A DNA stretch of 12,562 nt from Chloroflexota bacterium (GTDB lineage Bacteria; Chloroflexota; Anaerolineae; B4-G1). The translations under genes were made by a program, and so were the position numbers. The stretch covers positions 1 through 12,562 of the forward strand of contig DSAR01000254.1 of assembly GCA_011046405.1 (NCBI GenBank), written 5' to 3'. A model generated the notes under the pieces. It was not told where the DNA came from. It did not search any database and saw only the letters and a list, made by a program, of their open reading frames with translations. Numbering within the stretch: the first letter of the stretch is position 1; the number at the start of each line of letters is the position of its first letter. Below, in pieces: positions 1-7,130 of the stretch.

Positions 1-42
1 CGGTCTCCCGACCGAGCCACAGCGGGCACGGTCAGGAGACCG
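1..42. other. Strong inverted repeat / hairpin, possible terminator of an upstream gene
   Basis: Bases 1-8 (CGGTCTCC) pair perfectly with 35-42 (GGAGACCG). After one C-A mismatch (9/34), bases 10-14 (GACCG) pair with 29-33 (CGGTC), leaving a 14-base loop at 15-28. This makes a GC-rich stem of 13 pairs with one mismatch. No T-run follows it, so it is not a standard intrinsic terminator. It could be the 3' hairpin of a transcript entering from the left, or part of a gene cut off by the window edge. The structure is seen directly; the role is a guess. Confidence 0.45.
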
Positions 43-87
43 GCCCGAGCGAGTTTGCCCCGGTTTATTGAGATGATACAAATCCAC

Positions 88-116
88 TTCCCTCTATTGC
101 CGCCCGATGGTATAAT
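88..116 (+). promoter_or_regulatory. Extended -10 promoter of the glycan operon, probably leaderless
   Basis: A perfect TATAAT lies at 111-116, preceded by TG at 108-109 with one base between (extended -10, TGnTATAAT). The -35 region is weak: TTCCCT at 88-93 with 17-bp spacing. Counting from the -10, transcription should begin at about base 123, and the ATG of the following gene is at 125-127. No Shine-Dalgarno sequence lies upstream of that ATG, which fits a leaderless message. The motif is seen directly; promoter activity is inferred. Confidence 0.65.
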
Positions 117-124
117 CTCGCCAA

Positions 125-3115
125 ATGAGTGTTATGATTGCGCGGTCACAGAGGTTTTTAAGTCGTTTTCCCGGCCTCATCCTGGGAATATTCATTGCCC
201 GTCTCCTGTTGGAGTTATCCGGGGGCCTTGGGTCGGGCCTGTGGTCGAGCCTTGTCGTCGCCATCGTGGTGGGGATTGGCGCCTGGAGCGGCTTGGTCCT
301 CGCCCATCGCCCTGCGAGAGGCCCATTGGCCCTGTTTGCGTCCTGGCGCACGTCGCCCCTCCTTATTTACGTCGTCTGGCCCTATCGCGCGCCTGAGATC
401 GCCGGTGCCGTCGCCATTCTCGTCGCTTTGCTCTGGTGGGGGCCTGCCGCGCTATCGGCATTGCGAGAGGGCGAGAATTGGGTGGATGGCGGTCTCTTCG
501 TCGGCGCATTGATTGTCTACAGCGTGACGAGCGCTCCGGGGGTGCTACCGGCCGATGCAGGCGAATTTCAGTTGACGACGACGCTGTTGGGCGTGGCCCA
601 TCCTCCCGGTTTTCCATTGTACACGATGGTTGGTCATCTGTTCACGCGCCTGTTTCCCTGGGGAACGCCGGCCTATCGCTTGAATCTGTTCAGTGCTGTG
701 ACCGCGGCGACGGCGCTGCTCTTCTTGTCCCGGGCGACCCGCCAGTGGGCCCGGCATCTTGGAGCGCCCGGTCGATTGGCCATCGCAAGCAGCTTGATTA
801 GCACGTTGACGCTGGGAACCGCCACCACCTTCTGGGCCCAGGCCACTATCGCCAGCAAGCGCCCCTTTACCGCGCTCTTCCTGGCCACGACGCTTTATTT
901 TCTCTCCCGTTTCGCCACTGCCAGGATAGCCAAAGAAGCCGATCTAGCCCTCGTCCTGCTCGCGTTGTCGTTGAGCCTGGGGTTGGGACATCATCCGGCA
1001 TTGATCTTCCTGGCGCCTTTTTTCGTCGCTTACGTCCTGCTGCTCGATCCTCGTCTGGCCCTGCAGCCCCGTCGCTGGTGGCGCCCCGCGTTGGCCGGCG
1101 TCGTGGGATTGACGCCGCTGGCTTATCTGCCGATCCGGGGCGCGATGGGCGCTCCAATGGCCCCTGACAACCTGGATACGGTGTCCGGTTTCCTGCACCA
1201 TTTCCTGGCCCTGGGCTTCAGGGGAGATATGTTTGCCTTCGCCAACTTCCAGGATCTGCCCCATCGCCTGGCCCTTCTGCCGACCCTGTATCCCTTCCAA
1301 TTCAACGTCGTGCTCCTGGTGCTGGCATTGTTGGGGTTTGCGGCGATGTTGCAGCGAGATTATAAACTCTTCGTCCTGCTGGGGGGAATTTTATTGCTGC
1401 ACACCTTCATTTCCATCACCTACCGCGCGCCCCAGACGGTCGAGTATCTCATACCGGCCTACTTGCCCCTCGCCGTCGCCGTTGGCCTATCGCCGGCCCT
1501 CGTCGCCAGCCCATCGCGCCGCCATTGGCCCGGGCTTCTGACAGTGCTGGCCCTGTGGGGAGGGTTGCTCAACGGGTGGGCCCACGCGCCCAGTTTCGTG
1601 GAACTGGCCAACGACCATAGCGCCCGCCGGGTGGTCGAACCTCTGTTGACCAGCGCCCCTGCCGACGCGCTCATCCTGGCCGATTGGCGCTGGGCAACAC
1701 CCCTGCTCTACCTTCAAGAGATCGAGGGGTTGCGCCCCGACGTAGATGTGCGCTACGTCTATCCCGTCGCCGGTCGAGATTACGCCAGCGTCTGGCTGCA
1801 ACGGGTTCGAGAAGCCCCGCCTGGCCAATCGGTTCTGCTGACCCGCTTTTTCGAGTTCGACGGTTACGTCATCGAGCCCTGGGAATCGGGGTTTCTGGCG
1901 CGCCCCTCTCCCGTGGATGCGCCACAGGCACCCCTCACGCTCTCCCCGGCTGTTTTCGGGGACTCCCTGGAACTTTTGGGCCATCGACTTTACGGTGAAA
2001 CCATCCAACCGGGTCAGACGAGTGAATTCGTTTTGGCCTGGCGCATGTTTGATTCATCACCTGCGCTGCCAAGCCCACCCTCCTTGACCCTGCGCCTGGT
2101 CGACGATGAGGGACGGCAATGGGCACAGACAGACCAGCGCCTGGTCGCGGCCGGTCGGGCCGGCGAAAGCGTCCACTTCACGCGTATGGCGCTGCCGCTC
2201 TACCCACATCTGCCCCCCGGACTATACCAAGTGCTGCTCGGTGCCTACGTCCAACCCCCCGAGGGCGGGTTCGAGAACCTCCTCACAGAAAATGGGGAAA
2301 CGAGCGTGACGCTAACCGGGCTGGAAGTCGCCGCGCGTGAACGGCGCCCCTTCACCCTTCACCGGCGCAACCTCCCCTTCGAGAACGGCCCGACGTTGCT
2401 CGGTGTGGATTACGACCGCAGCGCGCCGGACGTCCTGCGCGTCTACCTGCACTGGCGGGGCCAGATCCCCACCGGGTGGCAGGCCCATCTGGATGCCGGC
2501 GGATACCGGACGCTTTTGTCCACGTTCGCACCGGATGCGGGGACCAGCGTCCCGCTTCCCGCCATCGCGCTCGACGCTTATCAGACAGTGTCCCTGGATC
2601 TGGCTGGCGTTGGTCGAGCCCCCCTCCGGCTCACCGTGACGGATGAGACTGGCACGCCGGTACGGGCAGCCGGACCGTGGGGATGGTCAGTAACGGGAGG
2701 ATGGTTGTCGCCCGCCTCACCTGACGCGCGTTTCGTGCCGTTGGGCGACGAAATGGCCATCGTCGACGTGGTCGCGCGACCGGCCCCGCCGGGAGAGACG
2801 ATGACGGTGGACGTATCGCTGGTCGCGCTGCGGCCCCTGTCTGTCGACGTCGCGACCAGCGTGCGCCTGATGGGGCCGGAGGGCCAGTGGTTGGACGCCC
2901 ACGATTGTCAACCGGCCCTGGGCGCCGTCCCGACCCTCAAGTGGATTCGGGGTAGCCGGATCGTCGATCGACATCCCTTGCACGTCCCGCTCGATTTCAC
3001 GGGGCAAGAGGTGCAAGCGACGTTTCTGGCGTACGAAAACTTTCGGATGACGCCGCTACCGTCGATGGATGATCGATTCGATCAGGCACCGTTGGGCTGG
3101 TGCTCGTTACCATAA
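125..3115 (+). CDS. DUF2723 (TMEM260/GT117-like) membrane glycosyltransferase with long C-terminal beta-rich extension
   Basis: A 996-residue integral membrane protein of the DUF2723 family, the bacterial relatives of the human O-mannosyltransferase TMEM260. Such enzymes are thought to transfer a sugar from a lipid-linked donor to extracytoplasmic proteins or glycans. The signature is clear: DAGEF at 144-148 followed by HPPGFPLY at 159-166, then LGHHPALIFL near 287 and YLPIRG near 334. About a dozen TM segments occupy residues 15-485. The rest (about 490-996) is extracytoplasmic and rich in predicted beta strands. It includes FGDSLELLGH (611-620), WAQTD (666-670) and a stretch around LPPGLYQVLLGAY, resembling beta-sandwich domains I associate with Chloroflexota surface-glycan proteins. 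The segment around 242-250 reads ASKRPFTA where relatives usually have an EVY motif. The acceptor is unknown. The start at 125 is chosen for its fit to the promoter; the next in-frame ATG is at 134. It is the first gene of a three-gene run. Confidence 0.85.
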   Translation: MSVMIARSQRFLSRFPGLILGIFIARLLLELSGGLGSGLWSSLVVAIVVGIGAWSGLVLAHRPARGPLALFASWRTSPLLIYVVWPYRAPEIAGAVAILVALLWWGPAALSALREGENWVDGGLFVGALIVYSVTSAPGVLPADAGEFQLTTTLLGVAHPPGFPLYTMVGHLFTRLFPWGTPAYRLNLFSAVTAATALLFLSRATRQWARHLGAPGRLAIASSLISTLTLGTATTFWAQATIASKRPFTALFLATTLYFLSRFATARIAKEADLALVLLALSLSLGLGHHPALIFLAPFFVAYVLLLDPRLALQPRRWWRPALAGVVGLTPLAYLPIRGAMGAPMAPDNLDTVSGFLHHFLALGFRGDMFAFANFQDLPHRLALLPTLYPFQFNVVLLVLALLGFAAMLQRDYKLFVLLGGILLLHTFISITYRAPQTVEYLIPAYLPLAVAVGLSPALVASPSRRHWPGLLTVLALWGGLLNGWAHAPSFVELANDHSARRVVEPLLTSAPADALILADWRWATPLLYLQEIEGLRPDVDVRYVYPVAGRDYASVWLQRVREAPPGQSVLLTRFFEFDGYVIEPWESGFLARPSPVDAPQAPLTLSPAVFGDSLELLGHRLYGETIQPGQTSEFVLAWRMFDSSPALPSPPSLTLRLVDDEGRQWAQTDQRLVAAGRAGESVHFTRMALPLYPHLPPGLYQVLLGAYVQPPEGGFENLLTENGETSVTLTGLEVAARERRPFTLHRRNLPFENGPTLLGVDYDRSAPDVLRVYLHWRGQIPTGWQAHLDAGGYRTLLSTFAPDAGTSVPLPAIALDAYQTVSLDLAGVGRAPLRLTVTDETGTPVRAAGPWGWSVTGGWLSPASPDARFVPLGDEMAIVDVVARPAPPGETMTVDVSLVALRPLSVDVATSVRLMGPEGQWLDAHDCQPALGAVPTLKWIRGSRIVDRHPLHVPLDFTGQEVQATFLAYENFRMTPLPSMDDRFDQAPLGWCSLP

Positions 3116-3152
3116 CGCGAGTATCACGCGCACCTGATGGGATAAACTTGCT

Positions 3153-4676
3153 ATGACAACTCAGGATTTAATCTATCGCATTATCACCCAGATATTTTCC
3201 GACCGGATGGTCGGCGACCACACGGCTGGCGCTCGCCTACGCCATCGCTGGCACGCCGTTTTGGCCACGTTGGCCCTGTGTGTTATTTTGGCAATGGGCG
3301 TTGGCTACTTGCTGGCCGAACTGGGCGCCTTGATCACCAGCGTGGGATTGGCGAGCATCTTCCTCATTGTGTGGGTACTGCGTGATATCGAAGTCGCCTA
3401 CCTGGGCGTCATCGGCGTCATCTGCCTGCTGCCTTTCGCCTCCTTTCCCTTCAACGTCGGTTTTACGCTCACTTTTCTCGACGCGGCGTTAGGCGCGCTC
3501 TTCTTCATCTGGATACTTCAGATCGCCACCGGTGCCCAGGAGGATTTCGTCGGCACGCCGTTGGGGTCTTTCATCACCGTCTTCGTCCTGTTGGCGATTG
3601 GCGCCTTCATCGTCGGGCTTTCTCACGCACCGTTGACCCCCTACGTCCTGCGCCACTTCGCCGAGGTCGTGTTGAGCATCCTCCTGTTCTTTCTCATCGT
3701 AAACACCGTGCGCGACGTCGAGCGCCTGAAACGCATCGTGCTGATGCTCATCCTCGGCGCGTGCGGCGCAGCGACCGTGGGTATCGTCCTCTACGCCCTG
3801 GCAAGCTACGTCTCCGACACCCTCGTCGTCGACATGCTCTCCAAGCTGGCCCGACTGGGTTATCCCGCCGGGCCGGGCGTCTTGCGCTACATCCGGGACG
3901 ACCCCTCGCTGCCTATGCGGGCCACATCCACCTCGGTCGATCCCAACGTATTGGGTAGCCTGCTCAACCTGACGTTGGGCATCAGCATTCCCCAGCTTTT
4001 CGCCCGACGCCCGCTCATTCGACGTCGCTACCTGGTTCCCATCCTGGGCGTTATGTCGTTGTGCCTGGGCCTGACCATCAGCCGTGGTTCGATGGTGGGT
4101 CTGGCCGCAGCGTTGGCCCTCGTGGCCACCCTTCGCTACCGCAAGCTGTGGATCTGGTTGATCGTCGCTCTGGCGATTCTACTCCTGTTGCCCCAGACCC
4201 AGGATCTGGTCAGTCATTTCGCAGAGGGATTCCAGGGCACCGACCTGGCGACCGAGATGCGTATGGGCGAATACAAGGATGCCTTGACCTTGATCGGCCG
4301 GTATCCGTTCTTGGGCGTGGGTTTTTCTGGCTCACCCGACATCGATACCTACATCGGCGTCGCCAACGTCTATCTCCTGATCGCTGTGCAGATGGGCCTG
4401 ATCGGCCTGACCAGCTTTCTGGTCACGATGGCGGCCTTATTCGTCGACTTCTGGCGCACGCGCGCGCGTGCGCGCGCGCGCGATCTGGTCGCCCCTACGT
4501 CGCAACTCGAATCCCTGTGGTGGGGGTTGCACACCGGCATTGTTGGTGCACTGGTAGGCGGCGTCTTCGACCATTATTTCCTCAACATGGACTTTCATCA
4601 TTCGGTCACCCTCTTCTGGCTGATCTTCGGACTGGCAGCAGTGGCGACGAGACTTGTCAAGCAGACGGAAATGTGA
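3153..4676 (+). CDS. O-antigen ligase/polymerase-like membrane protein (WaaL/Wzy superfamily)
   Basis: A 507-residue polytopic protein with roughly 11-12 hydrophobic segments from residue 35 onward. It has the family hallmarks: an SRGSMVGLAAAL stretch (310-321) followed by a hydrophobic segment, then a large extracytoplasmic loop ending in EYKDALTLIGRYPFLGVG (373-390) and NVYLLIAVQMGLIGL (405-419). WaaL ligates O-antigen to lipid A-core and Wzy polymerises undecaprenyl-linked repeat units. In a probable Chloroflexota, which lack typical LPS, a polymerase or ligase of another surface glycan is more likely. The family usually has a His before the N of the last motif (HNxYL); here it is Ala (404). 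The cytoplasmic loop 436-443 is RTRARARARARD-like, encoded by a pure alternating CG tract. The gene starts 37 bp after the preceding one with only a weak GGG upstream, and ends 13 bp before the kinase gene. Confidence 0.82.
   Translation: MTTQDLIYRIITQIFSDRMVGDHTAGARLRHRWHAVLATLALCVILAMGVGYLLAELGALITSVGLASIFLIVWVLRDIEVAYLGVIGVICLLPFASFPFNVGFTLTFLDAALGALFFIWILQIATGAQEDFVGTPLGSFITVFVLLAIGAFIVGLSHAPLTPYVLRHFAEVVLSILLFFLIVNTVRDVERLKRIVLMLILGACGAATVGIVLYALASYVSDTLVVDMLSKLARLGYPAGPGVLRYIRDDPSLPMRATSTSVDPNVLGSLLNLTLGISIPQLFARRPLIRRRYLVPILGVMSLCLGLTISRGSMVGLAAALALVATLRYRKLWIWLIVALAILLLLPQTQDLVSHFAEGFQGTDLATEMRMGEYKDALTLIGRYPFLGVGFSGSPDIDTYIGVANVYLLIAVQMGLIGLTSFLVTMAALFVDFWRTRARARARDLVAPTSQLESLWWGLHTGIVGALVGGVFDHYFLNMDFHHSVTLFWLIFGLAAVATRLVKQTEM
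4454..4482. repeat. 29-bp alternating purine-pyrimidine (CG) tract inside the ligase gene
   Basis: From 4454 to 4482 every base alternates purine and pyrimidine, almost all of it GC dinucleotides (one CA and one TG step). Such tracts are prone to the Z-DNA form and to slippage. It codes for a run of alternating Arg and Ala in a predicted cytoplasmic loop of the O-antigen ligase-like protein. Loss or gain of one dinucleotide would shift the frame before the last membrane segments. Confidence 0.85.
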
Positions 4677-4689
4677 AAAGTAGGTAAAT

Positions 4690-6981
4690 ATGGCGCCTGA
4701 AAATATCATCTCAACGATCGCTATTGTTCTTTATCCCCTGATCATCGGCGTCTTTTTGAAACGGCGTGGTTTCCACAACCCGATGGCGTATCTGTTCATT
4801 CCTTACATCATCCCGTTTTGGCTCCGGGATCTCGGATACGTGGCGCTCGATCTGGAATGGCTGCTCGTTCCCGACAGCGTGGCAATCCGCGCGTCGTTCT
4901 ACATCCTCTTTGTCCTGGCGGTGTTATATCTGCATCTGAGCCGGGTCTTTCTGGGAGCCGAGGGTAAAACCTGGCGGTGGCATCTGGTGGGGCTCGCCGG
5001 GCTGCTGGGACTGGTGATCGTCGAGGTCTACGCGCCCAGGATTCCCGAAACGCACTCGATCGCCGGGCGTTGGACGATCACGCGCCAACAGATACCGGTC
5101 GGCGTCGCGCTCTTGAATTGGGGCGTCTTTATGGGCGGCGTGGTGCTCCTACTCCTCGCGACTCGTCGGCGCGTCCACCAGCCGCTCCACAAGAACCGGA
5201 TGACCTATTGGTTCTTGACGTTGACGCTATCCGTCTTGGGCACAGCCCTGCTCCTGATCCAGCGTCCGCAACTGGCTAGCGGCCTCTATCTATTGCACGT
5301 TCTAAGCACGACTGGCGTCATCCTGACCCATCAATTGCCCGATGTACGCCACGCAATACGCCAGTTCGTCGGTTACTTGATCACGACGCTCGTGAGCATC
5401 GCCCTTTACGCCGGCGGCTTCTTGGCTGCGCAACACATCCTCCGAACTGCCCCGGCGTACGATCTCGTGGCGGTCAGTGTCGGGCTGGGCCTGGTCCTGG
5501 CGGTGCTCTTCAACCCCCTCCTGCAAGTCGTTCGTCGCTTCGTGAACAGCCGGGTCTTGGGCGCAAAATACGATCACAGCCAGACGTTACGTGAATATAG
5601 CCAGCAGATCAACAACGTCGTCGAATTGGAGCATCTCGCTTCTACCGTGGTGAATTTCATCCAAGGCGCCCTGAACGCTCAGTACAGCGCGCTCTTCGTG
5701 GTCCACTATGAAGCACCGTCCAAGGATGAGATATCGGAGGAAGATGGCGAGCCGGTAGAAGGCGTGTATCGCCTGCGAGGCGTGCTTGAGAGAGGAAAGG
5801 AAGACGAGGGTGCGCCCACCATCGAGCTGACGCCATCGAGCGCTGTGGTCGATTGCCTGCAACGGGAACGAGCCTGCTTGACCCAGTACGACGTGGATCT
5901 ACACCCCCGTTTTCGGGGCATCTCGACCGCCGAACGGGCCTGGTTAGAGCGCCTGGATATGGACCTCTACGTCCCGATTCACGCTCAGGACAAATGGGTG
6001 GGTCTGCTGACGTTGGGCCCCAAGCGATCTGGGGATCGTTACTTTGAGCCAGATCTGCTTCTTCTGGCCACCCTGGCCGATCAAACGGCCGTGGCGCTCG
6101 ATAATGCACGTCTGTTTGACGACTTGAAAGTCCGCAATGAAGAAATCAGGCGCCTGAACGAAGACCTGGCCCTGGCGAATCGAGAGCTCACGCGGATGGG
6201 GCGCGCCAAGTCTGATTTTATCGATATCGCCTCCCACGAACTGCGGACGCCCCTCACACAGGTAAAAGGTTACACCGATATTATGAAAGAGATGGTCGAA
6301 ACCGACTCGCTAAATCCATCGGTGGCCGAGAATATGGTGCGAGGGCTAAAAGTTGCCAGTAAGCGATTGGAAGAGATCGTGGATATGATGTTCGATGTGG
6401 CGAAGATCGACACAGAGACCCTGTCACTCAATCTGTTGCGCGGGCCGGTCGCGCCCATCATCGAGGCCGCAGCGGATAAGTGGCGTCCGGCATTGGAGGA
6501 GCGGGAACAGACGCTCACCATCAACGGGTTAGATCGCCTGCCACCTATCCTGTCCGACAGCAGACGCTTGGAGCAGGTCTTCTCCCATCTCATTCAAAAC
6601 GCCATCAAGTTCACGCCCAACGGCGGGCGCATTCGGATCACCGGTCACATGCAAGCATGGACCCTGCCCCGAGATCAGAAGATTGAAATCATCGTATCCG
6701 ATACCGGCATCGGCATCGCCCCGGAGGAGTTGGAAAGTATCTTCGATAAGTTCTACCGGCCCAGTGACGTGCTATTGCACAGCACCGACAAGACCAAGTT
6801 CAAGGGGGCCGGGCCAGGATTGGGCTTGACGATTGTCCAGGGCATCGTCGAGGCACATGGGGGCCGCATCTGGGCCGAGAGCCCCGGTTACGACGAGGAA
6901 ACGTGTCCCGGGGGCAGCTTTCACGTCGTCCTGCCGGTGCATCCCCACCAGAGTTTTCCAGAAAGAATGTGGACTGCCTAG
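4690..6981 (+). CDS. Membrane sensor histidine kinase: 8-9 TM sensor region, GAF, HisKA, HATPase_c
   Basis: A 763-residue two-component sensor kinase. Residues 1-280 form 8-9 membrane segments, like the multi-TM sensor modules of other kinases. Residues about 300-475 are a GAF domain (DLYVPIHAQDKWVGLLTLG at 425-443, then LLATLADQTAVALDNARLF). A short coiled coil (476-505) leads to the HisKA domain with the H-box SHELRTPL and phospho-acceptor His516. The ATPase domain follows, with the N-box (HLIQNAIKFTPNGG, Asn637), G1 box (DTGIGIAPEE, 671-680), F-box (FDKFYRP) and G2 box (GAGPGLGLTIV, 706-716). All catalytic motifs are intact. There is no receiver domain, and no response regulator gene is in the window, so its partner lies elsewhere. 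An AGGT stands 4 bp before the ATG. It follows the ligase gene by 13 bp, so they are probably co-transcribed. Its TAG stop is part of the CTAG at the left end of the inverted-repeat element. Confidence 0.92.
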   Translation: MAPENIISTIAIVLYPLIIGVFLKRRGFHNPMAYLFIPYIIPFWLRDLGYVALDLEWLLVPDSVAIRASFYILFVLAVLYLHLSRVFLGAEGKTWRWHLVGLAGLLGLVIVEVYAPRIPETHSIAGRWTITRQQIPVGVALLNWGVFMGGVVLLLLATRRRVHQPLHKNRMTYWFLTLTLSVLGTALLLIQRPQLASGLYLLHVLSTTGVILTHQLPDVRHAIRQFVGYLITTLVSIALYAGGFLAAQHILRTAPAYDLVAVSVGLGLVLAVLFNPLLQVVRRFVNSRVLGAKYDHSQTLREYSQQINNVVELEHLASTVVNFIQGALNAQYSALFVVHYEAPSKDEISEEDGEPVEGVYRLRGVLERGKEDEGAPTIELTPSSAVVDCLQRERACLTQYDVDLHPRFRGISTAERAWLERLDMDLYVPIHAQDKWVGLLTLGPKRSGDRYFEPDLLLLATLADQTAVALDNARLFDDLKVRNEEIRRLNEDLALANRELTRMGRAKSDFIDIASHELRTPLTQVKGYTDIMKEMVETDSLNPSVAENMVRGLKVASKRLEEIVDMMFDVAKIDTETLSLNLLRGPVAPIIEAAADKWRPALEEREQTLTINGLDRLPPILSDSRRLEQVFSHLIQNAIKFTPNGGRIRITGHMQAWTLPRDQKIEIIVSDTGIGIAPEELESIFDKFYRPSDVLLHSTDKTKFKGAGPGLGLTIVQGIVEAHGGRIWAESPGYDEETCPGGSFHVVLPVHPHQSFPERMWTA

Positions 6982-7006
6982 CAGGCTGCTGGAGAGAAAT
7001 ACAAAA

Positions 7007-7019
7007 GACTTTGGAAGTC
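7007..7019. repeat. Palindrome GACTTTGGAAGTC (copy 1)
   Basis: A 13-bp palindrome (GACTT-TGG-AAGTC) in the left arm of the inverted-repeat element. It differs by one base from the copy upstream of the exporter gene at 7998-8010 (read on the other strand) and resembles a third copy at 7092-7104. It may belong to a dispersed intergenic palindrome family. Confidence 0.6.
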
Positions 7020-7091
7020 CATTCATAAGCGCCATCTGACAATGTTCGAAGCGATTTTGGTGTTTTTACACGCGTAAAACGGATCGATCGA

Positions 7092-7104
7092 AACTTTCGA
7101 AGTC
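7092..7104. repeat. Palindrome AACTTTCGAAGTC (copy 2)
   Basis: An imperfect second copy of the 13-bp palindrome, in the right arm of the inverted-repeat element. One outer base pair is lost (A where the others have G). Between copies 1 and 2 a smaller hairpin, TTTTAC-ACGC-GTAAAA (7064-7079), lies in the centre of the element. Confidence 0.5.
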
Positions 7105-7130
7105 TGGATTTTGTTCTCTCCGATAGCCTG

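Noticed and set aside
1487..2008. 173-codon open frame on the - strand
   Set aside because: Antisense to the DUF2723 gene, with no recognisable motif.
7062..7080. Small hairpin TTTTAC-ACGC-GTAAAA as an intrinsic terminator
   Set aside because: The stem is AT-rich and only 6 bp, with no T-run after it on either strand; it is better described as part of the inverted-repeat element.
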